From Candidatus Sysuiplasma superficiale (GTDB lineage Archaea; Thermoplasmatota; Thermoplasmata; Sysuiplasmatales; Sysuiplasmataceae): a stretch of 64,000 nt of DNA. Shown here one piece after another: positions 54,176 through 62,765 of the stretch. A program made the position numbers and the translations under genes. How positions within the stretch are numbered: the first letter of the stretch is position 1; each line of letters begins with the position of its first letter. The notes below the pieces were generated by a model that saw nothing but the letters and a program-made list of their open reading frames with translations, was not told the DNA's origin and searched no databases. Location: NCBI GenBank assembly GCA_019720975.1, contig JAGVSJ010000003.1:1-64000 (forward strand). Direction: 5' to 3'.

Positions 54176-56023
54176 TCATCCGTTTTCACAGTTTTTGATC
54201 GAGAAGAAGGAGGCGGCGGCCTCAGCCGCATCCTCCACCCTCTCCGCTTCAATACCGCTGAAATACGACATTCTCTTATCCAGCACAATGGCGATTCCCC
54301 TGTCAGTCTCGCTCCTTATCATCCTTCCGGCAGCCTGCAGCAGTCTTCTCAGAGCAGGGCCCCTAACCGCGTAGTCCCACCCCTTCCCGTAGAGTATGTC
54401 GTAGTAGTTCACAAGTGCCCTCTGTTTCGCGGTCGGTCTGGGATATGGTATGCCCACAATTATCACCATTTCCAGCGATTTTTCAGGAAAATCTAGCCCT
54501 TCGGAGATTCTGCCGCCAATCACAGAGAGGAACACTGCATCCTTCGAATTCTTGAATCTCTCGACAGCGTGCATAAGCTCTTCCTGCCTCATGTCCCTCC
54601 TTTCGATGAGGACAGAAGATGCCATCTTTCTCTCAATTCCGAGATCAAGCAGGGATTCGAGCAGACCGAAAGAGGGAAAGAAAACGATTGTGTTTCTCCT
54701 CACCCTGTTGCATATATCCACTATTCTGGTGCATATCGATGACAGCATAGCCGCATCTCTGGCCAGGACCTCGTACCGTGTTGTTATATCATCCACATAC
54801 ACGATCCTCCTGTTCTCGGGAGGGAAATCGGAGGGTAGCGAAAGCATTATTGTGTCTTCCGGAAGCTGGAGGAGTGCCCTGTAGTCCTCAAGCCTGCCCA
54901 GCGTTCCGGACATGTGTATTGTGGTCGACGCCTCCATCAGAGGTGAGGCGGCTATGGCAGGATCAAGACAGTATGCTTCAAGCGACGGATTCTCCCCGCC
55001 GTTTACCAGCTTTACGTAGTGCTGCGGCTCCACCTCCACCCAGAAGCGGAGGAAATCGCTGAACGACCTTATGTACGATCTGGGGAGTTTGCCCTCCTTG
55101 AGTTTCGCATCTCTGACAACATCCCCCTGGTTGGACAGCACAGCCGAAATTACATGGAAGGAACGAGAACTAACGCCTAGCTCCTCCATTATCTGTGTCT
55201 CCAGTTCATCTTCAGGCACGATACCATCCTCATCCAGAACAAACTCATCCGAAATCGTTCTGATCACTCTTTCGAGAATTTCAGCCAGATCCCTTACGCT
55301 CACACCAGATATTACTTCTGGGTCGCCGAATTCTTCAGCCTCTTTCTTCATACCCTGAACGGCGCGCAGAGAGAAACGAATGCTTTCCACCTCCCTCAGA
55401 TAATCCGGAAGGTTGTGCGCCTCATCCAGGACAATTATGAGATTTCCGGGCTGGGTGCCCATCCATTCGAGCAGTCTCCTCCTTATGAATGGGTCAAAAA
55501 AATAAATGTATGGTGCAACAACTAGATCGGCATCCGACATAAAAGACTTGGACAGCTCGTAAGGGCAAATGCCTCTGTCTGCACCGAAGTCTATCGCCTC
55601 CTCGGCATCCGGGAGTTTCCTCCTCATCCAGTCAAGCAATTCTGCCTGGTCGGCAAGCATCAGTCCGGAGTAGTATCTGCACCCCTCAAGGCCTGACCTC
55701 GTCAGATCCTTCAACCGCGCACAGTAGGATGACAGTTCCTCTGCGGATCCGGTCCGCATTTCCTCGCTCCCGCGCGCAAGCAGGCAGCTGCTGTTCCTTC
55801 CCTGAATGGCAATGGCGAAAACCTTTCTCCGTGCAGTGAGTTTCCGCAGCTCTATCATCACCTGCCGCTGCTGGGAATTCGTTCTTGTGAGGTACAGTAT
55901 CTTTCTGTTCCCGGCATTCTCGATTATCGATGAAAGGACACTTGCTGTTTTCCCGCTTCCCGTCGGGCTCTCCAATATGAGATGTCTGCCCTGCGATAGC
56001 GCATCGAAGACAGCCTTCATCAT
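54176..56023 (-). CDS. XPD/Rad3-family ATP-dependent DNA helicase
   Basis: ILESPTGSGKTASVLSSI, Cys residues of a putative FeS domain (CLL..C..C..CPYE), VLDEAHNLPDYLRE, GRMIRSETDRGIAIVLDKR. Confidence 0.95.
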   Translation of the reverse strand: MMKAVFDALSQGRHLILESPTGSGKTASVLSSIIENAGNRKILYLTRTNSQQRQVMIELRKLTARRKVFAIAIQGRNSSCLLARGSEEMRTGSAEELSSYCARLKDLTRSGLEGCRYYSGLMLADQAELLDWMRRKLPDAEEAIDFGADRGICPYELSKSFMSDADLVVAPYIYFFDPFIRRRLLEWMGTQPGNLIIVLDEAHNLPDYLREVESIRFSLRAVQGMKKEAEEFGDPEVISGVSVRDLAEILERVIRTISDEFVLDEDGIVPEDELETQIMEELGVSSRSFHVISAVLSNQGDVVRDAKLKEGKLPRSYIRSFSDFLRFWVEVEPQHYVKLVNGGENPSLEAYCLDPAIAASPLMEASTTIHMSGTLGRLEDYRALLQLPEDTIMLSLPSDFPPENRRIVYVDDITTRYEVLARDAAMLSSICTRIVDICNRVRRNTIVFFPSFGLLESLLDLGIERKMASSVLIERRDMRQEELMHAVERFKNSKDAVFLSVIGGRISEGLDFPEKSLEMVIIVGIPYPRPTAKQRALVNYYDILYGKGWDYAVRGPALRRLLQAAGRMIRSETDRGIAIVLDKRMSYFSGIEAERVEDAAEAAASFFSIKNCENG

Positions 56024-56183
56024 ACGGATCTGTCCGGTGCGCGGTCTGTATGGAAAGAGATCAGCGCCTGATCCGCCGCGCGTATTCTGAGGATTCCTGT
56101 CTATATTTCCACCGAGCCTGAATGGCAGCGATGCGTGAAGTGTATTAAAAGTGTATTGAGCGGTTCACTGAAACATCTTCGCC

Positions 56184-56618
56184 CTATCTCTTCGAATGGG
56201 TGTGCTTCAGCATTCCCCAGACGTCTTCCGGCACGCTGTCGTAGACAGATGTGTCTGTCTTTTCAATTTCCCCTTCTTCCTCCAGCCCGTTTATAAGTTC
56301 CCATATCCTTTCCTTTCTGAAGAGCCAGTAGTGAATACGCCATTCCCTTCCGTCGTAGAGTGTGGTCTCTTCCCTCTCTGTCGTGAGTATGCCGCTGTCT
56401 TCAAGCATATAAAATGCATCCCTGTCTTCAGGCTCAAGCATGTTGTCTATGATCCTCTCACTGTAGCCGAAGAAATTCATTATGTGCTGTGCCATTGCCA
56501 TGGCCTGCTCAGCAGGCATATCGTTACGGTCAATGCTGTTGCGGATGGCCATGCTGAGGTGATCGACGGTCAGTGTCTTTCCACGGAACGAACTGCTGTC
56601 CTTTGAAGAAGGCATCAA
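56184..56618 (-). CDS. DUF6015-like conserved protein
   Basis: LTVDHLSMAIRNSIDRNDMPAEQAMAMAQHIMNFFGYSERIIDNMLEPEDRDAFYMLEDSGIL; family assignment from memory. Confidence 0.6.
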   Translation of the reverse strand: MMPSSKDSSSFRGKTLTVDHLSMAIRNSIDRNDMPAEQAMAMAQHIMNFFGYSERIIDNMLEPEDRDAFYMLEDSGILTTEREETTLYDGREWRIHYWLFRKERIWELINGLEEEGEIEKTDTSVYDSVPEDVWGMLKHTHSKR

Positions 56619-56781
56619 AACACATCCAGTGGCCGGAAGTCATATTGCGTAAGAACCAATTGAGCCACAATGGATAATCTAGCGAGCCTTTGTATTTAAA
56701 TATTGCCGCAGAACATCTTGACCATACACGACCAATGTCCGAAATGGACTCAGCCTTGTGCCTTCATCTCTCCGGTCACGT

Positions 56782-57132
56782 TCAGATGAGGCGCATCGTA
56801 GCTATGAAGACGAGACCGGCAGCGATAAGGTACGCAACCCTCATGTAGTCAGATGAGTCCCTCTTCACGATACCCGCTATAAACAATATTGCAAGTATTA
56901 TGAAATTGCCGAATATCGAAAGTATCAATCCCGCCGTATATCCAGAGGTCCCGGGTCCGGAGCTCACGACAAGTATTATCTGTGCTATGAAGTCCAGCAC
57001 AAGACCGAAAAGTATGCCCGCCACCACTATTGTTGTGTGTGTGGCGGTCTCAATCATCGTCGCGACTTCGCTCTCAATGTTCCCCCTCTTCTGCTCGGCT
57101 TGCTGGGGCGCCGTGTTTTCGCCAGAAGTCAA
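56782..57132 (-). CDS. small multi-pass membrane protein
   Basis: Four hydrophobic segments. The tracked ATG (57201) lies upstream of the TATA-like element at 57165-57175, so an internal start (TTG 57132 or ATG 57057) is more likely. Confidence 0.55.
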   Translation of the reverse strand: MTSGENTAPQQAEQKRGNIESEVATMIETATHTTIVVAGILFGLVLDFIAQIILVVSSGPGTSGYTAGLILSIFGNFIILAILFIAGIVKRDSSDYMRVAYLIAAGLVFIATMRLI

Positions 57133-57237
57133 ACTTATACCCAGATATCTGTAATTGATTGATGTATATAAAATACAGCGTATTGTCAGGGACACTTTCA
57201 CCTTGATATGTTCTTTTCACGAAGGACTGGATTGATG

Positions 57238-58209
57238 TCAGCGTGTGCGCGGGATGGCTATTCTGCCTTCATTCACAACATTTAACAGCTGATGCCTGTT
57301 GAAGAATGCATCTATCACATCAACAACCTCCCTTCCAACCCTGTCCTGGGCTTCCCTGGTCTGGGCGCCTATGTGGGGTGTCATCACTATCGTAGGCAGC
57401 CCGGTAAGCCTGGGATCTGCCATCTGCTCCTTTTCAAATACATCAAGGCCTGCCCCTGCCAGTTTTCCTGATTTCAGCGCATCAGCAAGCGCTTCGGTAT
57501 CGATCATTTCGCCGCGTGCAGTGTTGATGAGAATTGCGCCGTCCTTCATAGTCTCAATCTCCTTCCTGCCTATGAGATGGACGTTTCCGGGCATCATTGA
57601 CGCGTGTAGTGTCACTATATCTGACTGCGTGAGCAGCTCCTCCTTGGAGACAAGTTTCGCACCTGCCGACTCAGCGACATCTCTTCCTATGTACGGATCT
57701 GAGGCGAGAACAGTCATCTGGAATGCCCTTGCCCTCTTGGCCACTTCCCTTCCTACGCGACCGAGCCCTATGATGCCGAGCTTTTTCTCGCTGAGTTCAG
57801 TCCCTGTGAATTTGAGTGTCTCCCACCTGCCGGAATGCATCGACGCATTCGCTTCGTGCAACCTTCTGCTGACGGTCAGCATCATCGCAAATGCAAGTTC
57901 GGCAGCTGAAATCACGTTGGCCCACGGTGTATTTGCCACCGGAATGTTGCGCCTTGTTGCAGCTTCGACGTCTATGTTATCCACCCCAACGCCTGCTCTA
58001 ACAATCAGCCTGGCCCTTGTCGCCTTCTCTATTATATCGGATGTCAGTTTTGTCCTGCTGCGCACTACGACGCAGTCATAACCGCCGATAATCGAGGAGA
58101 GCTCGTCCTTTGTTATGCCATTCCTGAAATCGACTTCAAAGCCGTCCATAGATCTCAATTTATTCACGTGCTTTTCGTCTACAGCGTCGGTCACAATTAT
58201 TTTTGTCAT
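57238..58209 (-). CDS. serA: D-3-phosphoglycerate dehydrogenase-like (no ACT domain)
   Basis: RAGVGVDNIDVEAATRRNIPVANTPWANVISAAELAFAMML, LGIIGLGRVGREVAKRA, NTARGEMIDTEAL. Confidence 0.93.
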   Translation of the reverse strand: MTKIIVTDAVDEKHVNKLRSMDGFEVDFRNGITKDELSSIIGGYDCVVVRSRTKLTSDIIEKATRARLIVRAGVGVDNIDVEAATRRNIPVANTPWANVISAAELAFAMMLTVSRRLHEANASMHSGRWETLKFTGTELSEKKLGIIGLGRVGREVAKRARAFQMTVLASDPYIGRDVAESAGAKLVSKEELLTQSDIVTLHASMMPGNVHLIGRKEIETMKDGAILINTARGEMIDTEALADALKSGKLAGAGLDVFEKEQMADPRLTGLPTIVMTPHIGAQTREAQDRVGREVVDVIDAFFNRHQLLNVVNEGRIAIPRTR

Positions 58210-59327
58210 TTCAGCACCTCTGAAAGTGCTTCGAGGAGTCCTTTCATTTCATCTGTAGTCAGGTCACCCATGTGTCCTATTCTAAATGTCTCTGGCTTAA
58301 GCCTGCCATAACCTTCTGAAATTTGGTAACCTCGTCTGCCTAGTTCCCTGTCAATTGTGCTGTATTCAATTCCTGCCGTATTCTTCACACAAGTCACCGT
58401 ATTTGAGTAAAAACCGTCACGGGTGAAAAGAGCCATATTCTCACTAGCCCATTTCCTGGCCATTTCGCCAAGTGTTCTGTGCCGCTGCGATCTCCTTTCC
58501 ATCCCCTCCTGCTCTATCTTCTGGAGCTGATAGTCCAGCGCATACATAAGTGATATCGGCGGCGTCGTCGGTACTAGGTCCCTGTCCGCAAATTCCTTGA
58601 TCTCGAGAAGGTCAAGATATCTGCCTCTGTTTTTAACCATCTTTGCCTTTTCAATTGTTCTGGGTGAGACTACAGCGAAGGCGAGGCCTGGGGGAAGCGC
58701 GAGGGCTTTCTGCGTACCGAATATGAAAACGTCAGCCTTAACCTTCCGCAGATCAATTGTATTTGCAAAAGCTGATGTTACAGCATCCACCAGGAGCAGC
58801 GGATCACCTTTCTTCCTTACGGCACTCGCTATCTCCTCCAGCGGATTCATGACACCGGTGGAGGTTTCATTGTGCGTGATAGCCACACATTCTGTTTCCT
58901 CAATGCCTTCTGCTTCCTCCAGCAATTCCGCGGAAATTCCGTTTCCCCATTCTGTGCTGATCTGTGTCACGATTTTTCCGTTGCTTTTCGATATCTCTAC
59001 CCATCTCTCCCCGAACGCGCCGCAGGTCAGGTGCATTATTCTCTCCGAAACAGTGCTCCTGACGGCCGCTTCCATTGCGCCTGTGGACGAAGCCGGCAGC
59101 ATCAGTATGTCATTTTCAGTATGGAGTAGTTCCTTCATCCTGTTAACGATGTTCCTGTGAAGTTTCTTGTATTCAACGCCTCGATGTGTTATCATCGGCG
59201 CCGTCATGGCATTGAGTACATCCTGCCTTACTTCCACCGGTCCCGCAGTGAAAAGTATCCTTGACAATCTATCTTCCCGGTGTGTGCAGCAATGACAGGT
59301 AATTATATGTTGCGCCTGATAATCCAC
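58206..59327 (-). CDS. class V aminotransferase (alanine-glyoxylate/serine-pyruvate type)
   Basis: LFTAGPVEVRQDVLNAMTAPMITHRGVEYKKL, FIFGTQKALALPPGLAFAVVS (PLP lysine); overlaps serA by 4 bp. Confidence 0.93.
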   Translation of the reverse strand: MDYQAQHIITCHCCTHREDRLSRILFTAGPVEVRQDVLNAMTAPMITHRGVEYKKLHRNIVNRMKELLHTENDILMLPASSTGAMEAAVRSTVSERIMHLTCGAFGERWVEISKSNGKIVTQISTEWGNGISAELLEEAEGIEETECVAITHNETSTGVMNPLEEIASAVRKKGDPLLLVDAVTSAFANTIDLRKVKADVFIFGTQKALALPPGLAFAVVSPRTIEKAKMVKNRGRYLDLLEIKEFADRDLVPTTPPISLMYALDYQLQKIEQEGMERRSQRHRTLGEMARKWASENMALFTRDGFYSNTVTCVKNTAGIEYSTIDRELGRRGYQISEGYGRLKPETFRIGHMGDLTTDEMKGLLEALSEVLK

Positions 59328-59400
59328 AATGTCAGTGTATTTGTCACTCTGGACCGTTATAGGACAGTGCCACTATCATAATGTGAGCAGGACTGCAACT

Positions 59401-60279
59401 TCAGATACGCTTCATCTTGCCGAGCACCGGTTCATAAACCATTCCCTTATCAAGAAGTCCGCCAACCGCTTCCGCTATTCTCTCCTTTGTAAGCTTCTTC
59501 TCGATTGCAATTCTCTCGACTTCCTTCCATTCAGCCCCTCTTGAATTATTGCTGTCAAGTGAACCTATGATCAGAAGAAGCGCTTTTTCGTCTTCGGTTA
59601 GCCTGTCGCCGTCCTCGGTTTCTGCAGGAGCGGTCTGCTCAATCTCCTCAACCTTCTCTTCTATGCCAGGTATCGAACGCATAGCCTCAACAAGCATGCC
59701 GCGGTATGAGTCAACATCCACTCTACCGTAGTGTTGTACAGCCAGTACTGCACCCTCTGCATATCTCTGCCTGATGCCAAGTTTACTGAGCGATTCGATG
59801 GTTGGGGGTGAAAGTTCCATCGCAGCTGAAACAGCCTCAATACGATGAAGTGTTTCACGGCAGGTTTCATATATCCACAGGTCACGTTGTTTCTCGCCTA
59901 TCTTTGCGATAGATTCAACCCGGATTGAGACGTAAACTGCGCCTTCCTCAGTTGTGAATGTTCTCGCCTTACCCACAGCAGCTACGTACGCGGGCGGTTC
60001 TATTGATTGAAGTGCCTTTGCGGCATTCTCCTGATACTGCCCTGCGGATATTCTGAATGTTCCAGTAGGATCAGACACCTGCGCAGTGTACATCTTCCAG
60101 TTCTCCCCCTGGTTCTCCTCCTTTTCAGTAATGACACCTGCTATCATGATTCTGTTGATCTTTGCGCCGAGCGGCGTGACCACATATACAACTCCCTTTT
60201 CATCTCCCTCCCTGATCTCGTAATTGGAAGAGCTGAACTCGGCTGCGAAAACACGTTGCGCCATTTCCCTCATCTTCAC
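59401..60279 (-). CDS. RPA-associated (COG3390-like) OB-fold protein
   Basis: NRIMIAGVITEKEENQGENWKMYTAQVSDPTGTFRISAGQYQENAAKAL; overlaps the RPA stop. Confidence 0.88.
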   Translation of the reverse strand: MKMREMAQRVFAAEFSSSNYEIREGDEKGVVYVVTPLGAKINRIMIAGVITEKEENQGENWKMYTAQVSDPTGTFRISAGQYQENAAKALQSIEPPAYVAAVGKARTFTTEEGAVYVSIRVESIAKIGEKQRDLWIYETCRETLHRIEAVSAAMELSPPTIESLSKLGIRQRYAEGAVLAVQHYGRVDVDSYRGMLVEAMRSIPGIEEKVEEIEQTAPAETEDGDRLTEDEKALLLIIGSLDSNNSRGAEWKEVERIAIEKKLTKERIAEAVGGLLDKGMVYEPVLGKMKRI

Positions 60280-61898
60280 ATCCCCAGGGATTGAATCACC
60301 TTCTGGTAAAGCTGCGTAGCCATTTCAATTACTTCGCAGTTGTCGGTCTTTACTTCGCGGCAGGACATGTTGAGTCCAAAATCGTCGCTGTATACATTGC
60401 CTGTAAATAACAGTCTGGAAAAGAGCAGTTTCGATGAAATATCTGCGATCACGGCATCCTGACTCAGTGTTACCTCGCTTCTCTTCCTGACATCCTCCAG
60501 CGTGAAGCCGGAAAGAGCTTCGGAAAGTTCACGGTTGAGATTCACTGTCATTGAACCTGTTCCATCATCCACCACGAGTCTTATCCTGAAATCAGGTACG
60601 CCTGAAACGGAACCATGCACCCTGCATTCGCCAGCCTTCAGCCCCCTGCTGCATACCGGGCATCTCAATACCAGCCCGGTTCCCTGCCTTATGTCTGTCA
60701 CAGTGGCTCCGACTGTTGCGTCGACAGCGCCTCCCCTTTCCTCCAGCGATCCTATCTCAAATTTCGTATTACCCTCTTCAGCGGAAACATCAGATTCTGA
60801 AATGGAAATCTCTGACTTCTCATCAAATTTCAGCTGGGGCACTCCCTTCCATGACCTTACATATGCCCCAGAGATTGTCACGCTCTGTCCCTCGCTGTAC
60901 GGGAAAGTCCTCCAGCCTGTGAATGCTATTTTCCCTGTGGAGTCTGCAATCATTCCGGAATACATTGTAACTGTCTGTCCATTATGCTGTATTTCCTTCT
61001 TTTCAGACTTCAGCAGTTTTCCGGAGACAGTGACATTTCCCATGCCGTCTCGGAGATCTGTGATGTTGTACTTCCGTGGTTCACCGAACCTTGCTACACT
61101 CTGTATGATGGTACCAGTCAGTTTCTCAACGGTTGTCCTTTCGCTGAGGTTGATCTGTATCTCTCCATTCCTCTCCCGTGTGTAAGCGCCTTTGATACTT
61201 ACAACATCTCCCTTGACAATGCCAAAATCCTTCCAGGCTGTGAATCTCACAGTCTTTGTCTCATCACCTATAAGGCCGTAGTGTATGTCTATTTCCCGTC
61301 CCTTGCTGACAATCCTCTTTGGGGTGACAGAGACAATCTTTCCAACGAAATCAACGCTGACCTCGTTCCCCCCAATGCTGGCAATCTTCTTTGGTTCCCT
61401 TGCCCAGTTTTCAATCCTCTCACGCACCCAGATCCTGGATCTTGAAGATATGTTGAGCTGCGGTCTATCTCTGTAGGCTGTAGTGTATGCGTTCCTGATT
61501 GAAACGCTGTCACCTTTCGCTATTGTTTCGCCTTCAAAATCCCATATTGTAAACGGTATGCTTCCGGTTGCGTCTTCCAGCAGTCCAGAGAGGAGCCTTC
61601 TCTTCTTACCGTCGATTTCTATTTCCTTCTGCTCAGAATACACAACCGTTCCGCTGGTGTCGACACCGCTCTCACCCGAGAGGATCTCTGCAATATTCTT
61701 CTCAACCCCAACGGAAAGCGAATCAGGATCGCCGCCATATCGCTTTACGATGCTTCTCTTTGCAGACGGGAGAGAAACTCTATATTGTTTCACGTAAAGC
61801 TCAAGATCGTTCTTCAGAACTTCTCTTTCGACCTTCCCCCCGAGCACGCCATACATGTCTTCGACATGTTTTGTCAAATCCGATTCCAACCAGATCAC
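60276..61898 (-). CDS. rpa: replication protein A (multiple OB folds plus zinc finger)
   Basis: Repeated OB modules (GMIADSTGKIAFTGWRTF; GLIGDETKTVRFTAWKDF) and CPVC-x8-C-x-V-H zinc finger. Confidence 0.94.
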   Translation of the reverse strand: MIWLESDLTKHVEDMYGVLGGKVEREVLKNDLELYVKQYRVSLPSAKRSIVKRYGGDPDSLSVGVEKNIAEILSGESGVDTSGTVVYSEQKEIEIDGKKRRLLSGLLEDATGSIPFTIWDFEGETIAKGDSVSIRNAYTTAYRDRPQLNISSRSRIWVRERIENWAREPKKIASIGGNEVSVDFVGKIVSVTPKRIVSKGREIDIHYGLIGDETKTVRFTAWKDFGIVKGDVVSIKGAYTRERNGEIQINLSERTTVEKLTGTIIQSVARFGEPRKYNITDLRDGMGNVTVSGKLLKSEKKEIQHNGQTVTMYSGMIADSTGKIAFTGWRTFPYSEGQSVTISGAYVRSWKGVPQLKFDEKSEISISESDVSAEEGNTKFEIGSLEERGGAVDATVGATVTDIRQGTGLVLRCPVCSRGLKAGECRVHGSVSGVPDFRIRLVVDDGTGSMTVNLNRELSEALSGFTLEDVRKRSEVTLSQDAVIADISSKLLFSRLLFTGNVYSDDFGLNMSCREVKTDNCEVIEMATQLYQKVIQSLGM

Positions 61899-61962
61899 TT
61901 CCTTTCATTCCAAAACATGAGGAATTATTTAAAAAGGAATAATGGGATGGCCGAAAACACTC

Positions 61963-62625
61963 TCATTCGCTGTAAGGTGTCCCGGCCGGATAGTGCACCT
62001 TAAGATGCTCTAGGAATGAGTCCCTACTTCTCCGCAGGTGCGACTCAAACCAGGCCTTAACTACATCTGCCAGTATCTCATGAAATTTTGTTGCGTTGAA
62101 AGCAGAGATGGATACGTCGTAGAGAACATACTGGCCAAAAAGGCGTTTCCACCCAGAATATTTATAATAATGTTCCCCCTCGAAATATTCAAACGTGAGT
62201 CTGAGGTAGTTCTTCCCTTCCAGTGTGTAATAGAATAGCCTTAGCCTGTCACCCATTCTTCCCTCCTCACTTGTCCTGTCAGTCAGTTCTATCGAATTGA
62301 GGGAGGAAAATCTGAAATCCTCCTTCAGCTGCCAGCCATCAGGAAACTCCGTAAAGCGCAGGAATTCACTGTACTCAGGCTGGATTGAGAAATGTATGTT
62401 TGACCTATTGAAACGCAGCCATATTCTCCAGAAATCCTGCAGCGCCTCCCTGTTAATTTCAGCCTTCTTCCTGTTCAGTTCGACGACATCTTCCCGTATG
62501 GAGGAAGCTTCCCTGTCAAGTTCCGCTTCCAGAGCTTTGAACCAGTCTTCTTCCTTTGGTTTCGACCTGTTCGGCATCCTCATCTCTCGCAACTGAATTG
62601 GTTTTGTGTATTTAAGACGCTTCAC
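61963..62625 (-). CDS. hypothetical protein upstream of RPA
   Basis: Soluble ORF with charged N-terminal coiled-coil; same strand as rpa, 64-bp gap. Likely starts at an internal Met (about 62577 or 62571). Confidence 0.65.
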   Translation of the reverse strand: MKRLKYTKPIQLREMRMPNRSKPKEEDWFKALEAELDREASSIREDVVELNRKKAEINREALQDFWRIWLRFNRSNIHFSIQPEYSEFLRFTEFPDGWQLKEDFRFSSLNSIELTDRTSEEGRMGDRLRLFYYTLEGKNYLRLTFEYFEGEHYYKYSGWKRLFGQYVLYDVSISAFNATKFHEILADVVKAWFESHLRRSRDSFLEHLKVHYPAGTPYSE

Positions 62626-62748
62626 GCTTTTCCGGTACTTCCGCAGACATTGGCCGGCAGAGGCGCGTGACGGCAGGTTTCCCGCTTCATACCGCTATTC
62701 CAGAATTGCGATATCGGACAGAGAGAGAATACTTGAGTTGCAAAAGAT

Positions 62749-62765
62749 GGTTTAAAAGGCGCACT
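62749..62765 (+). promoter_or_regulatory. orphan TATA-like element
   Basis: GGTTTAAAAGGCGCACTTTTAA upstream of a region with no convincing ORF. Confidence 0.3.

Noticed and set aside
57299-58081. 260-aa plus-strand ORF
   Set aside because: Antisense shadow of serA.
58597-59160. 187-aa plus-strand ORF
   Set aside because: Antisense shadow of the aminotransferase.
60502-61185. 227-aa plus-strand ORF
   Set aside because: Antisense shadow of rpa.
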